From positions 1 through 64,000 of the forward strand of contig NZ_JANCTD010000013.1 of NCBI RefSeq assembly GCF_024297185.1: 64,000 nucleotides of DNA, in the 5' to 3' direction. The notes beneath the pieces were generated by a model. It made no database searches. It was given only the letters and a program-made list of their open reading frames with translations, and had not been told where the DNA came from. The stretch's first letter is position 1, and the number at the start of each line of letters is the position of its first letter. Shown here piece by piece: positions 1 through 11,604 of the stretch. The position numbers and the translations under genes were made by a program. The DNA comes from Lewinella sp. JB7 (lineage in GTDB: Bacteria; Bacteroidota; Bacteroidia; Chitinophagales; Saprospiraceae).

Positions 1-138
1 CAAGGGCAGGAGTTTTCCACACTTTGGGTGTGAAATCCACAAAGAAAAAAGAAGCCAAAAAGAAATTACACATAATGATGATGGTCATATATGTATGTTT
101 CTCTTTAAGGCAAGTCTAAAGGCTCATCCGTGGTGAAG
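1..138. other. left-edge intergenic sequence, AT-rich
   Basis: An AT-rich stretch ahead of the repeat array. A minus-strand frame opens with ATG at 73 and runs off the left edge for 24 codons. It is too short to identify and has no recognisable promoter. No RNA gene or terminator was seen. Confidence 0.4.
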
Positions 139-612
139 CGTCTCGGACTGGAGGCCGCTCGACCTATTGCCTCTGCTCGGCGTGCAACGCCTCGACCGGA
201 GCCGTGCGGCAGCGCAATCCGTGCCCAATCCGTGCCCATCAGTGGTGTAATCGTCTCGGACCGGAGGCCACTCGACCTGAGAAATTAAGCCTCGACGTGC
301 AACGCCTCGACCTCAGTTCCGAGCTGTGCGGCAGCGAAATCCGTGCTCAATCCGTGCCCTTCCGTGGTGAAATCGTCTCGGACCGGAGGCCGCTCGACCT
401 ATTGCTCTGCTCGGCATGCAACGCCTCGACCTTAGTTCCGAGCCGTGCGGTAGCGAAATCCGTGTTTAATCTGTGCCTATCCGTGGTGAACTTGTCTCGG
501 ACCGGAAGCCGCTCGACCTGAGAAATTAAGACTCGGCGTGCAACGCCTCGACCTCAGTTCCGAGCCGTGCGGCAGCGAAATCCGTGTTGAATCTGTGCCC
601 ATCCGTGGTGAG
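139..612. repeat. four-unit degenerate tandem repeat with A-B-A-B order
   Basis: Four units of about 113-122 bp begin at 139, 252, 374 and 493, each with CGTCTCGG or a one-base variant. All share a core containing GCAACGCCTCGACC and a tail like AATCCGTG...CCGTGGTGAA. Units 1 and 3 carry CTATTGC..CTGCTCGG after the first 30 bases, while units 2 and 4 carry CTGAGAAATTAAG there, so the real period is a dimer of about 240 bp. Open frames inside are repeat artefacts and differ between units. The array lies just past the 3' end of the aldo/keto reductase gene. Confidence 0.85.
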
Positions 613-641
613 CAAACAGTCTTAATTGTCAGGGCAACAGC

Positions 642-1508
642 TTACTCACCTATTTTATTAAGTGCATCTAAATCCTCATTATCCAGTTGGATAGTGGCAG
701 CCCGCGTATTCTCCTTCAAGTGTTCAACCGAGCTGGTACCGGGGATGGCCAGAATATTGGGGCTGTAGGCAAGCAACCAGGCGAGGGCGATCTGGTGGGT
801 GCTGCTGTCGTATTTGCTGGCGATTTGCTGCAGATTCTTATTGTCGACGGCACCGGCATCGAGGGGGTACCAGGGAATAAAAGCGATGTCGTTTTCGCGG
901 GTCCAGTGGAGTTCGTCTTCCCACTTACGGTCGGAAAAACTGAACTTGTTCTGTACGCTGACGACTTCGAAGTGCTCCTGCGCCTGCTTAATTTGGTCGA
1001 TGCTCACTTCGGACACGCCGAGGTGGCGGATGTAGCCCTGCTGTTGCAGTTCGGCGAGCTTGCCAAGGTATTCGTCGGCGGGGACCTTGTCATCGAAACG
1101 GTGAAGTTGGTACAGATCAATGCGCTCGAGCTTGAGCCGCTTTAGGCTACCCTTCAGGGCCTTTTCCAGGTGTTCGGGGCGACCATTGACGGGCCACTGG
1201 TTGGGACCGGTACGCTCCAGGCCGCCCTTGGTAGCGATGAGAAGGCCGTCCGGGTAGGGGTGGAGCGCTTTGGCAATGAGTTCCTCGGAAACGTTCGGTC
1301 CGTAGCTGTCGGCCGTATCGATGAAATTGATCCCCAGGTCCTGAGTGGCTTTTAGTACCCGGATGGCCTCGGATTTATCCTTCGGAGGCCCCCAGATTCC
1401 TTCTCCCGTAAGGCGCATGGCGCCGTAGCCCATGCGGTGAATGGTCAGGTCTCCGCCCAGGGTGAAGGTGCCCGATTCGGCGGCGGTATTGCTTTTGGAG
1501 GAAGACAT
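642..1508 (-). CDS. aldo/keto reductase
   Basis: A 288-residue NAD(P)H-dependent oxidoreductase of the AKR TIM-barrel superfamily, presumably cytosolic. The expected catalytic tetrad is visible: Asp64 and Tyr69 in FIDTADSYG, Lys94 in IATKGG and His136 in YQLHRFD. The C-terminal cofactor region with IPGTSS is also present. An upstream in-frame GTG at 1541 would add 11 residues; the ATG at 1508 was preferred because it places the first family-like strand (TLGGDLTIHRMGYGAMRL) close to the N-terminus. The gene is monocistronic, separated from the next minus-strand gene by a strong terminator. The substrate cannot be told from sequence. Confidence 0.93.
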   Translation of the reverse strand: MSSSKSNTAAESGTFTLGGDLTIHRMGYGAMRLTGEGIWGPPKDKSEAIRVLKATQDLGINFIDTADSYGPNVSEELIAKALHPYPDGLLIATKGGLERTGPNQWPVNGRPEHLEKALKGSLKRLKLERIDLYQLHRFDDKVPADEYLGKLAELQQQGYIRHLGVSEVSIDQIKQAQEHFEVVSVQNKFSFSDRKWEDELHWTRENDIAFIPWYPLDAGAVDNKNLQQIASKYDSSTHQIALAWLLAYSPNILAIPGTSSVEHLKENTRAATIQLDNEDLDALNKIGE

Positions 1509-1566
1509 ATGAATGATTGATCGTTCGAAAATCGGCTGCACGAATTTGCCCTGGCCAAACGACCAT

Positions 1567-1612
1567 AAAAAGGCCCGCCGCGCATCCTTCGTTGGAACGG
1601 ATGCGCGGCGGG
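1567..1612 (-). terminator. rho-independent terminator of the PVC-type gene
   Basis: A perfect 14-bp inverted repeat (arms 1574-1587 and 1599-1612, loop of 11) is followed, read on the minus strand, by a T5 tract (A's at 1567-1571). It lies 36 bp past the stop of the gene at 1648-5052 and before the aldo/keto reductase start. Confidence 0.85.
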
Positions 1613-1647
1613 GGAGTTCTACGGACAGAGTAGAGGCGGGGGAAGGA

Positions 1648-4600
1648 CTATGACTCGTGCCCGTCGAGACTGGCCAGGAAGGCGACCAGGTCCCGGATTT
1701 CCCGGCGGCTGAGTTTGTCTTCCATGGTCGGCATACTGGAGGGCAGGGTTTCCTCCTCGGCGATTTCGCTGCGCGCGATCGTCTGAATGTCCTCCTTACC
1801 TACCTTGAGCTTGATGGCCTCGTCGGTCCGCTCCATTACGATGCCGGCCGTCGAGCTACCATCCTTCAGCGTAAGGTATAGGGTTTCGTAGCCGGGGGCG
1901 AGGCGGGCACTGGGGCGGATGAGGGCCTCCAGCATTTGCCGGTGAGACAGACGCTCCGCGATGCCTTCCATTCCGGGGCCGACGTTACCGCCGTACTCAA
2001 ATACGGCGTGACAGCGCACGCACTGCGCCGCCTCATTACGGTAGAAGATGTTCTGACCGCGACGAGCGTCTCCTCCCTCCAGCGCGAGGGCATACAGGCC
2101 GAGGTCACCATCCAGCTTGCCCGCGTAATCGGTCAGCAGGGCGTTGAGTTTGGGATCGCCGTGCTGTTCGACGGCTTCGGCGAGGTCGAGGCGTACTTCG
2201 GTGGGGATATTATCCTGTTCGAGGCGTTCCAGTAAGCGGGCGAAGAGGTCGGCGGAAGCCTGGCCCTTCATCTCCGACAGTCCCATCAGGGCAGCCTGCT
2301 GTTCGACGATCGTGCCGCCCTGCATCACCTTATCGTAGAGTTGCATCGACCGTTCTTCGGCAATCCCGGAACTCGGAAGTACCTCCAGCGCGCGGGCCCG
2401 AACATTGCCGTCGCGGTCGGCCAGGGCGGTTTCGAGGTTGCGGTCCAGTTCGGGAGCCTGGAGGTCGTTCAGGGCGTTCAGGGCGGCCAGGCGTACCTGG
2501 GGTGAGCGATCGCCTTCGAGGAGCTTCGTGACCTGTGAAATCGTTTCCTCCAGCCCCAGGCGTCCGGCGGCCTGGATGGCTGCCATGCGCACCTGTTCGT
2601 CGCCCCGCGCCATCAGGTCGGCGATGGCGGGTGCGATTGCCTGACGGGCAACGGTGGAATCGCGCTCGAGTTCTCCCCGGTACCGGCCGTCTACCCGGTC
2701 AAGCACGGAAGGGTGGCCCCAGGTCGCCAGGGTCGAAAGCGCTTCCGCCCGCAGTTCCGAGGGAGCATTCGCGCGCTGCACGTAGCGAACCAGCCGCTGT
2801 ACGCTCTCATCACCACCGACCCGGAGGTTGGCGTTGATGGCGCGCCGGATCAGGGGCTCGGAAGTAAAACGCGGGTCGTCGAGGGTAGCGGCCAGCTGGG
2901 GAAGTGCCTCCTCGATCGAGAAATCGTCGTTGATACCCCGGGCGGCTTCGGCCACGATGTATTCATCCTTATCCTCCAGGAACTGGGCGATTTCCGGCGA
3001 GTCGAGCCGCCGCAGGGCTACCACGGCCGCCGTACGCAGGGCGCGGGAAGGACTGTCCTTCAGTGCTACGAGTGCCTCCACGTCACCGATGCGCCCGAGC
3101 GCGATCATGCCGCCCATGCGCAGGTAGGTGTCCTGGTCGTTGTTCTCCTCCAGCATCGTCAGAATGGGCTGTACGGCCTGACCGTTCTTGGTGCGGCCGA
3201 GGGCTTCGGTAGCCATGAAACGGACGCGCGGTTGGGGATGGCGGAGCAGCGCGATCAGTTCGCTGCCGGCATCGTCGAACTTCACGTCGCCGATCATCTT
3301 AGCGGCCTGGGCAATGATCTCGGGATCGTTGTCGCCGAGCAGTCCGACGAGCTCGTTAGCCCGGTCGATGTTTTCCCGCGCCATCTGAGCAATCCCCCAA
3401 ATGCCGTGAATGCGGGCCAGTTGGTTGGGGTTCGACTGGGCGGCGGTCAGCAGTACCTGGTACCCCTCGTCGTCGCGCTTGGCGAGTTCGAACTGAGCAT
3501 TTCGGCGAACGCGCTGGTCCTGGTGCGCCAGCAGTAGGGACAAGGTGTCGGCGGAGAGGACGGACTGGTCCGTATTCAGCAGCCGCTTCACCTCCTGGCG
3601 GATGGGTGAGGCAGCACCACCGGGTACGTCCAGCTTCCAGATGCGGCCCTCTTCCTTGATGTTCCAGCCGTTAATCCAGTCGGCGAAGTAGAGCGCGCCG
3701 TCGGCACCGAAGTCGAGTCCGGTGGGCAGGAGCCCGCTTACTACTTCCTTCGTCGATCCCAGCTTAAAGCCCGCGCCCTCCGGCTCGAGGGTGAAAGCAT
3801 GGATGGGGGAGTTGGCGGGGTTGCCGCGGAATTCGGCGACAAAGAAATGCTTGTAGTACTCCGGGCCGAGGGCGGTGCCGGGGTTATAAACCATGCCCGT
3901 GGGACCGTTTACGTAATTCTGGATGGGGGGCAGGAAGTAGGCGGCCTGTCCCTCCCAGCGGGGCTGGTACATCCGCTCGTCCATCCACACTTTGTAGTCG
4001 TTGTTGTCGGGGTCGGTGTACTTGCCGAACTGCCAGTTGATCCGCCAGCCGGTATCGGAGCCGTCGATGAGGTAGACCAGGCGCTCGCTTTCGCCGCTGT
4101 GGTCGCCGTCGTTGTCGACCGAAATGAGGTTGCCGTAGTCGTCGAATACAAATTCGTGGGTATTGCGGACACCCATCGAGTACACTTCGAAGTTGCTGCC
4201 GTCCGGGTCGCAGCGTACGACGGTGCCGCGGTTGGGGTACTTGTGCTCGTTGCCGTCCTTATCGACGACGTTCATACCCACGTCGCCGGCACCCCACCAA
4301 ATGCGGCCCTGGGGGCCGACGGTGACGCCCGACATACCGTGGCCGCTGAAGCCGACGTGCACGATCCAGCCGTGACTGAGAGAAGTGGTCTCGTCGGCTA
4401 CGCCGTCGCCGTCCGTATCCTTCGTCTTCCAGAGATCCGGGCCTACGGAAATGTAAACCTCGCCGTTGGCGTACTCCACGCCGTTGGCGACGTCGGTAAT
4501 CTCGTCGCCGAAGTCTTCGATGTAGAGTTTCGCGCGGTCGGCTACGGCGTCGCCGTCGCGGTCCTCGACGAACCACACCTGCTCCTTCTCGAAGGTGAGG

Positions 4601-5052
4601 TCGCGCCAGTCGCGTTTACCGTCGCCGTTGAGGTCCTTGAGGTGACGCTCGGACTGTTCGCTGCCCTCCTCGAAGGTCTTGCGCAGAAATTCGCGGCGGT
4701 CCTCGACGGTCTGAAAGGCGATGGAGGCGGTCATCCAGTCGCGGTGTCCCCGGATGTCGAACTCGGAGTGCTCCTGCCGGGTGGCGCTGGTATAGAAGAT
4801 CCTGCCGTCCGGCGCGACGCTGATGGCGATCGGGTCGGTTACGAGGGAGTCGCTGGCCCAGAGGGAGAGTTCCAGGTCGCCGTCCAGTTGGATGTTGCTT
4901 TCGGCACGGATCTTCCGGGCCAGGTCGGCGGCCTGCCCGGGTTCCAATTCGATGGCACGGTCGGGGTAGGTCGTGCCGGCGGTATTCTCAGGTTGCTGAG
5001 CGCAGTAGGCCAGGGTTACTAGACCCAGGAGTAGAGGTAAAAGTCGGTGCAT
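1648..5052 (-). CDS. PVC-type heme-binding CxxCH / HEAT-repeat lipoprotein
   Basis: A 1134-residue exported protein. The signal peptide ends in LAYC, a weak lipobox with Tyr before Cys. Residues ~45-470 resemble the 'membrane-bound dehydrogenase' beta-propeller family (TIGR02604 type) with Asp-rich D-G-D-G calcium-like loops. Residues ~480-980 are alpha-helical HEAT-like repeats with recurring R-x-x-A-x-x-A-L patterns. The C-terminal ~150 residues form the TIGR02603-type cytochrome domain: heme motif CVRCH at 1011-1015 and a likely distal Met in SSMPTM. The family is abundant in Planctomycetes and Bacteroidota and probably acts in periplasmic or outer-membrane oxidation of carbohydrates; the substrate is unknown. 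A paralogue lies at 54442-57090. Confidence 0.88.
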   Translation of the reverse strand: MHRLLPLLLGLVTLAYCAQQPENTAGTTYPDRAIELEPGQAADLARKIRAESNIQLDGDLELSLWASDSLVTDPIAISVAPDGRIFYTSATRQEHSEFDIRGHRDWMTASIAFQTVEDRREFLRKTFEEGSEQSERHLKDLNGDGKRDWRDLTFEKEQVWFVEDRDGDAVADRAKLYIEDFGDEITDVANGVEYANGEVYISVGPDLWKTKDTDGDGVADETTSLSHGWIVHVGFSGHGMSGVTVGPQGRIWWGAGDVGMNVVDKDGNEHKYPNRGTVVRCDPDGSNFEVYSMGVRNTHEFVFDDYGNLISVDNDGDHSGESERLVYLIDGSDTGWRINWQFGKYTDPDNNDYKVWMDERMYQPRWEGQAAYFLPPIQNYVNGPTGMVYNPGTALGPEYYKHFFVAEFRGNPANSPIHAFTLEPEGAGFKLGSTKEVVSGLLPTGLDFGADGALYFADWINGWNIKEEGRIWKLDVPGGAASPIRQEVKRLLNTDQSVLSADTLSLLLAHQDQRVRRNAQFELAKRDDEGYQVLLTAAQSNPNQLARIHGIWGIAQMARENIDRANELVGLLGDNDPEIIAQAAKMIGDVKFDDAGSELIALLRHPQPRVRFMATEALGRTKNGQAVQPILTMLEENNDQDTYLRMGGMIALGRIGDVEALVALKDSPSRALRTAAVVALRRLDSPEIAQFLEDKDEYIVAEAARGINDDFSIEEALPQLAATLDDPRFTSEPLIRRAINANLRVGGDESVQRLVRYVQRANAPSELRAEALSTLATWGHPSVLDRVDGRYRGELERDSTVARQAIAPAIADLMARGDEQVRMAAIQAAGRLGLEETISQVTKLLEGDRSPQVRLAALNALNDLQAPELDRNLETALADRDGNVRARALEVLPSSGIAEERSMQLYDKVMQGGTIVEQQAALMGLSEMKGQASADLFARLLERLEQDNIPTEVRLDLAEAVEQHGDPKLNALLTDYAGKLDGDLGLYALALEGGDARRGQNIFYRNEAAQCVRCHAVFEYGGNVGPGMEGIAERLSHRQMLEALIRPSARLAPGYETLYLTLKDGSSTAGIVMERTDEAIKLKVGKEDIQTIARSEIAEEETLPSSMPTMEDKLSRREIRDLVAFLASLDGHES

Positions 5053-5203
5053 AATCGATGGTTAACGACTGCTAAAGATAGCTTGTCACCTCCGACTTTC
5101 CACCCCGGTCGACTTCCGGGGAGTGACTTAGGGTAAAATTGACACGATTATACCCTCGGTTGAGACACGGCACCCGCGCGCCGCCGCCCGCGTGGCCCGC
5201 TTA

Positions 5204-8032
<2,829 letters not shown>

Positions 8033-8094
8033 ATGTCAGGGATACGGGCTTTGCGCGATCGGTCGGTGCGGGGAGCCGGCACGTAAGCTATTCT

Positions 8095-8925
8095 TTATTC
8101 AAACCGCAATTTAAGGTAAACGCGTACGGGAGCCGTTCGGTCCGTCGGTTCCCACGGCGAATCGACCAACGCACGGCGTATATACCGTTCGATCGCCGGA
8201 GCGGTTGCCGGGGGGAAGCGAAAATCGCTCAGCGAACCGTCGGGGTGGCGCAGGAAATTAACCTCCACCGTGGCGGGGGACAGGTCGGCGGGGCGTTCGC
8301 GCTCGATGCGGGTACGGAGGGTCCGGTAATTGTCGGTGGAGTCTATTGGGGGAACCGCCGTTGTGCGGAAGGATTGTTCCATCCGGGCGGGTACCGGAGC
8401 GTCCCGGGCCATGACGGAGGCTGCCGGTTCCGCGGGTAGCGCTGGATCCTTGGCGGCTGATTGTGGCTGGGGGCGGGGCTCCTCGGATTCGTAAACTTCG
8501 GGTGCGGGGGCTACCGCTTCCGCAGTTGTTTCCGGCGCGGGCGGCGGAGGTGGGGGTAGGGGGCGGCGGGGCGCGGGAGCCGGAGGTTCCTTGGATGAAT
8601 CCATTGCAATGGCCGCGGCGTCTTCCTCCGCGTAGTAGTGGGGGAGGAGTAGGGTGGCGACGCCGAGTAATAGCAAAATGGCGGCGGCGGCGGCGTAGCG
8701 CGGGAGCAGCGTACGGCGGGAAGTGGCGGGCCGGGCGCGATCAAGGAGAGCGGCGATGCGGTGCTGGTGATCGTGGTCCGCATCGTTACGCAGGGCGTCG
8801 AAGGCTTCCCGGAGCCCGTCGTCCCCGGCCGCCCGACGTTCGAGTTCGGCCTCCTCGGGGGCGGTGATCGCGCCGCTGATCCAGCGGCGTAACAGTTCGT
8901 CGTCGCGGTACTGCTCGGGGTTCAC
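8095..8925 (-). CDS. single-pass membrane protein, anti-sigma/TonB-like
   Basis: A 276-residue protein. The GTG at 8925 was chosen because GTGA overlaps the stop of the upstream sigma gene, the usual coupling for sigma/anti-sigma pairs; a longer frame from 9120 would run through the sigma gene. The N-terminal ~85 residues are cytoplasmic and Arg/Glu/Asp-rich, followed by one membrane helix (AAAAAILLLLGVATLLLP), a Pro/Ala-rich periplasmic linker with a PPPPPP run, and a ~60-residue C-terminal domain beginning VNFLRHPDGSLSDFRF. The last part reads like a TonB/energy-transducer C-terminus. Position and topology suggest that it senses envelope conditions and controls the sigma factor. The anti-sigma role is inferred. 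Confidence 0.75.
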   Translation of the reverse strand: MNPEQYRDDELLRRWISGAITAPEEAELERRAAGDDGLREAFDALRNDADHDHQHRIAALLDRARPATSRRTLLPRYAAAAAILLLLGVATLLLPHYYAEEDAAAIAMDSSKEPPAPAPRRPLPPPPPPAPETTAEAVAPAPEVYESEEPRPQPQSAAKDPALPAEPAASVMARDAPVPARMEQSFRTTAVPPIDSTDNYRTLRTRIERERPADLSPATVEVNFLRHPDGSLSDFRFPPATAPAIERYIRRALVDSPWEPTDRTAPVRVYLKLRFE

Positions 8926-9485
8926 GGGGAGTCGGTTTTGTCCAGCGGGTACTGGGATTCTAGACAGGTCTTCAGGTTGCGGCGGCCGTTTTGCAGGTGG
9001 GAACGTACTTGCCCAACGGAGAGCGCCAGTTGCTCCGCGATGTCCCGGTAGCTCAGCCCCTCCTGCAGATAAAACAGCCGGATGCAGCGCTGTTGTTCCG
9101 CGGCGAGCCGCCGGAGACACCGGTGGAGCGCCCGGGTATCCGGCGCTTCGGCGGCCTCCTCCCGTAGATGCAGTAATTCATCGGAATGCATAAGCGATCC
9201 GCGTGTCTGACGGAGCGGGTCGCGTTTTTCGCGTCGCAGTTGCATCAGACAGTGATTGCGGACCAGGGTCTGCAACCACGCCCGGTAGTTGGTGACGTCG
9301 TGGGAGGCCAACTTGGTCAGCAACACGGGAAAGAGTTCGGCTCCCGCGTCCTCCGCCCGCTGCGGCGTCCCTAAATAGCGCAGGCACCAACCGTACATCA
9401 GTTCCGCGTACCGCCCGTAGAGGGGTAGTAGGTCGCCCGGTCTGCGGGTGCGCCGGAACTGGTCGATGAGCTCACGATCGGTCAC
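8922..9485 (-). CDS. ECF-type RNA polymerase sigma factor
   Basis: A 187-residue sigma-70 family member. Region 2 occupies about residues 20-90 (LYGRYAELMYGWCLRYLG and the RAWLQTLVRNHCL helix). Region 4 occupies about 110-170, with a helix-turn-helix containing YRDIAEQLALSVGQVRSHL. No sigma-1.1 or region 3 is present, as expected for ECF factors. It overlaps the downstream membrane protein by 4 nt (GTGA), so the two are co-translated. The promoter region lies next to the REP-like hairpins at 9501-9668. Target genes are unknown. Confidence 0.92.
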   Translation of the reverse strand: MTDRELIDQFRRTRRPGDLLPLYGRYAELMYGWCLRYLGTPQRAEDAGAELFPVLLTKLASHDVTNYRAWLQTLVRNHCLMQLRREKRDPLRQTRGSLMHSDELLHLREEAAEAPDTRALHRCLRRLAAEQQRCIRLFYLQEGLSYRDIAEQLALSVGQVRSHLQNGRRNLKTCLESQYPLDKTDSP

Positions 9486-9500
9486 GCCTCAAAGTACAAA

Positions 9501-9668
9501 GCGGTCTCTGACCGCGCCCGTACGATGCGGTTTCCGACCGCGAAGTTGGAAGCAGTTTCCAACTGCACCTATGCGATGCGGTTTCCGACCGCGAAGTTGG
9601 AAGCAGTTTCCAACTGCACCTATGCGATGCGGTTTCCGACCGCGAAGTTGGAAGCAGTTTCCAACTGC
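9501..9668. repeat. REP-like hairpin array, 3 x 51 bp plus one degenerate copy
   Basis: Three nearly identical 51-bp units each contain two hairpins of one design: GCGGT-TTCCG-ACCGC (9527-9541, 9578-9592, 9629-9643) and GCAGT-TTCCA-ACTGC (9552-9566, 9603-9617, 9654-9668). A further hairpin GCGGT-CTCTG-ACCGC sits at 9501-9515. All have 5-bp stems and 5-nt loops. The set lies upstream of the transposase at 9770 and an inverted pair lies downstream, which is the arrangement of REP/BIME elements mobilised by a RAYT. Confidence 0.88.
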
Positions 9669-9769
9669 GCTAATCAAACAGCAACAAACCCATCCAAAGA
9701 AAATAACGGTAAATGTTTGTAAAATATATAAAGCAAACATTATGTTAGCACGACGAAACACACACACCC

Positions 9770-10432
9770 ATGCGAGCCGAAAAAATTCCCTCTACCCCGG
9801 TACACATCACCTACCGACTCTACGGGAGCATCCCCAATTTACCGCTGCAGCGACTGCACGACAGCCACCGCCTTAAACTGGCTCAGCTCAAGCGGTCCTT
9901 CTCTCCCCATCGGTTACTGGAAGACCCCGGAGCCAAACGGGACTTGCGGACGCGTACAGATGATGAGGCCATCCGCTTTTACCACGGTTACGACGCTCTG
10001 CTGGATGGTGCGCTGGTCGGTCCTACCTTTTTGGCCACTTCGGAGGCTAAGAATTTGATCATAGAGTCCTGGCATACACTGGCACGGTTGCGGGGTCTGC
10101 ATATCCACGCCATCAGTGTGATGAGTAACCACGTGCACGTCATTCTAGCCAGTAAGGATGACGCTTCCCCCTTTTATCTGGATGCCCTCCTGCGTGATCA
10201 TAAAAGGTTTACCGGCAACCAATTGAATAAGCTGCACCGAACCCCCGGCCGGCGCGTATGGGCGGAAAAGCAGTACAGCCGGATCGTTCGGAGAGGAAAG
10301 TTCGGACAGGTGTTGTGGTACGTGCTGAATAATCCGGTCAAGGCGGGGCTGACGGACGATGCGGTGAGCTGGTTCGGTAATTGGTGGGCGCCGGAGTTGC
10401 GGGAAGGGTTTATTGAATCACGGGTGGCTTAG
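9770..10432 (+). CDS. REP-associated tyrosine transposase (RAYT, Y1/HUH family)
   Basis: A 220-residue single-strand transposase of the IS200-like Y1 superfamily. The metal-binding HUH motif is SNHVHVIL, preceded by a helix ending AISVM. The C-terminal family signature includes RVWAEKQYSRIV and the highly typical YVLNNPVKAGL. RAYTs are domesticated relatives of IS200/IS605 TnpA that bind REP hairpins. The protein is flanked by inverted REP-like hairpins, as expected. The catalytic tyrosine cannot be assigned with certainty: the usual position after HUH reads HKRFTGNQLNKL, without Tyr. An 8-bp inverted repeat (9712-9719/9734-9741) lies just upstream and could mark the promoter or hinder read-through. 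Confidence 0.9.
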   Translation: MRAEKIPSTPVHITYRLYGSIPNLPLQRLHDSHRLKLAQLKRSFSPHRLLEDPGAKRDLRTRTDDEAIRFYHGYDALLDGALVGPTFLATSEAKNLIIESWHTLARLRGLHIHAISVMSNHVHVILASKDDASPFYLDALLRDHKRFTGNQLNKLHRTPGRRVWAEKQYSRIVRRGKFGQVLWYVLNNPVKAGLTDDAVSWFGNWWAPELREGFIESRVA

Positions 10433-10446
10433 GGTGGGGTGGTGCC

Positions 10447-10486
10447 GCGGTTGGAAACCGCCTTGCACTTCGCGGTCGGAAACCGC
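10447..10486. repeat. inverted REP-like hairpin pair downstream of the RAYT
   Basis: Hairpins GCGGT-TGGAA-ACCGC (10447-10461) and GCGGT-CGGAA-ACCGC (10472-10486) are the reverse complement of the unit found at 9521-9668. The stretch 10468-10493 matches the reverse complement of 9521-9546 with one mismatch. The pair lies between the RAYT stop and manC, so it may also influence manC expression. Confidence 0.88.
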
Positions 10487-10518
10487 GTCGTACCTTTCGG
10501 CGTCAAGAATAACCCCAT

Positions 10519-11601
10519 ATGAACGAACATACCTACGTAGCCATAATGGCCGGTGGCGTTGGCTCCCGCTTCTGGCCCGCCAGCCGGGAGGATAAGCCGA
10601 AGCAGTTTCTCGACATCGCCGGCGACGGGCGCAGTCTGCTCCGTATGACCTTCGAGCGCTTCCTGAAGCTCACCTCGGCCGATAAGATCTACATCGTCAC
10701 CAACGGCAAGTATAAGGACCTGGTCCAGGAACATCTGCCGGAGATCGGTCCCCAGCAGATCCTCTGCGAACCGAGCCGCAACAATACCGCGCCCTGCGTG
10801 GCCTATACGGCCTTCAAACTGCACACCCTTGATCCGGAGGCCAACTTCGTGATCGCGCCCAGTGATGCCCTGATTGTCAACGACACGCTGTTCACCGCCA
10901 ACATCAATAAGGCCCTTCGCTTTACCGCCGAGCACGATGCCCTCGTGACCCTGGGCATTTCGCCGGACGCCCCCCACACCGGCTACGGCTACATTCAGTT
11001 CCTGGAGGAAGGAACCGACGCCGAGGACGTCTACCGCGTCAAACGCTTCACCGAGAAGCCCGACCTGAGTACCGCCAAGTCCTTTCTGCAGAGTGGCGAT
11101 TACCTCTGGAACGCCGGCATTTTTATCTGGCGCGCAAAGACCATCCTGGAGGCTTACGAGAATTACGCCCCCGAGATCTACGCGCTGCTCTCCCAGGGGC
11201 TTCAGTACTACAACACCGAGGAGGAGCAGTCTTTCATCGACGAATTTTATCCCCAAACCCCCAGCATCTCCGTCGACTACGCGATCATGGAGAACGCGAA
11301 GAACATCTTCACCATTCCGGCTCAGTTCGGCTGGTCGGATCTCGGAGCCTGGGGAGCCCTCTACCACGAAAGCGAGAAGGATCGCGACGGCAATGTCCTG
11401 TCCGGACAGGTTATCATCGAGGACACCCACAACAGCTACATCCGCGGACCGAAGGGGAAACTCATCGTCGTCGGTGGTGTCGACGATCTGTTGGTCATCG
11501 ACGAAGAGGACGTGCTGCTCGTCTACCCCCGCAACCGCGAACAGGAAATCAAGGCCCTGCGCGCGAAGGCCGAGGAAGAGTACGGAGAGAAGTTCGTGTA
11601 A
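10519..11601 (+). CDS. manC: mannose-1-phosphate guanylyltransferase
   Basis: A 360-residue nucleotidyltransferase that makes GDP-mannose from GTP and mannose-1-phosphate for polysaccharide or glycoprotein synthesis. The N-terminal signature MAGGVGSRFWPASR (residues 10-23) followed by KPKQF, the EPSRNNTAP region and FTEKPDL are all characteristic. The length matches the short, mannose-isomerase-free form. The ATG at 10519 is preceded by a weak TACCTTTC -7-like element within the REP-flanked region. It sits 3 nt before the PhoD-like gene, so the two may be co-transcribed, though a functional link is not obvious. Confidence 0.94.
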   Translation: MNEHTYVAIMAGGVGSRFWPASREDKPKQFLDIAGDGRSLLRMTFERFLKLTSADKIYIVTNGKYKDLVQEHLPEIGPQQILCEPSRNNTAPCVAYTAFKLHTLDPEANFVIAPSDALIVNDTLFTANINKALRFTAEHDALVTLGISPDAPHTGYGYIQFLEEGTDAEDVYRVKRFTEKPDLSTAKSFLQSGDYLWNAGIFIWRAKTILEAYENYAPEIYALLSQGLQYYNTEEEQSFIDEFYPQTPSISVDYAIMENAKNIFTIPAQFGWSDLGAWGALYHESEKDRDGNVLSGQVIIEDTHNSYIRGPKGKLIVVGGVDDLLVIDEEDVLLVYPRNREQEIKALRAKAEEEYGEKFV

Positions 11602-11604
11602 ACT

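Noticed and set aside
1-73. Minus-strand frame starting with ATG at 73 and running off the left edge
   Set aside because: Only 24 codons are visible, the composition is AT-rich, no promoter precedes it and no family is recognisable.
9489-9767. Open frames with a 17-residue peptide repeated three times
   Set aside because: They translate the 51-bp REP-like unit (51 is a multiple of three) on both strands; the DNA is explained by hairpins flanking the RAYT.
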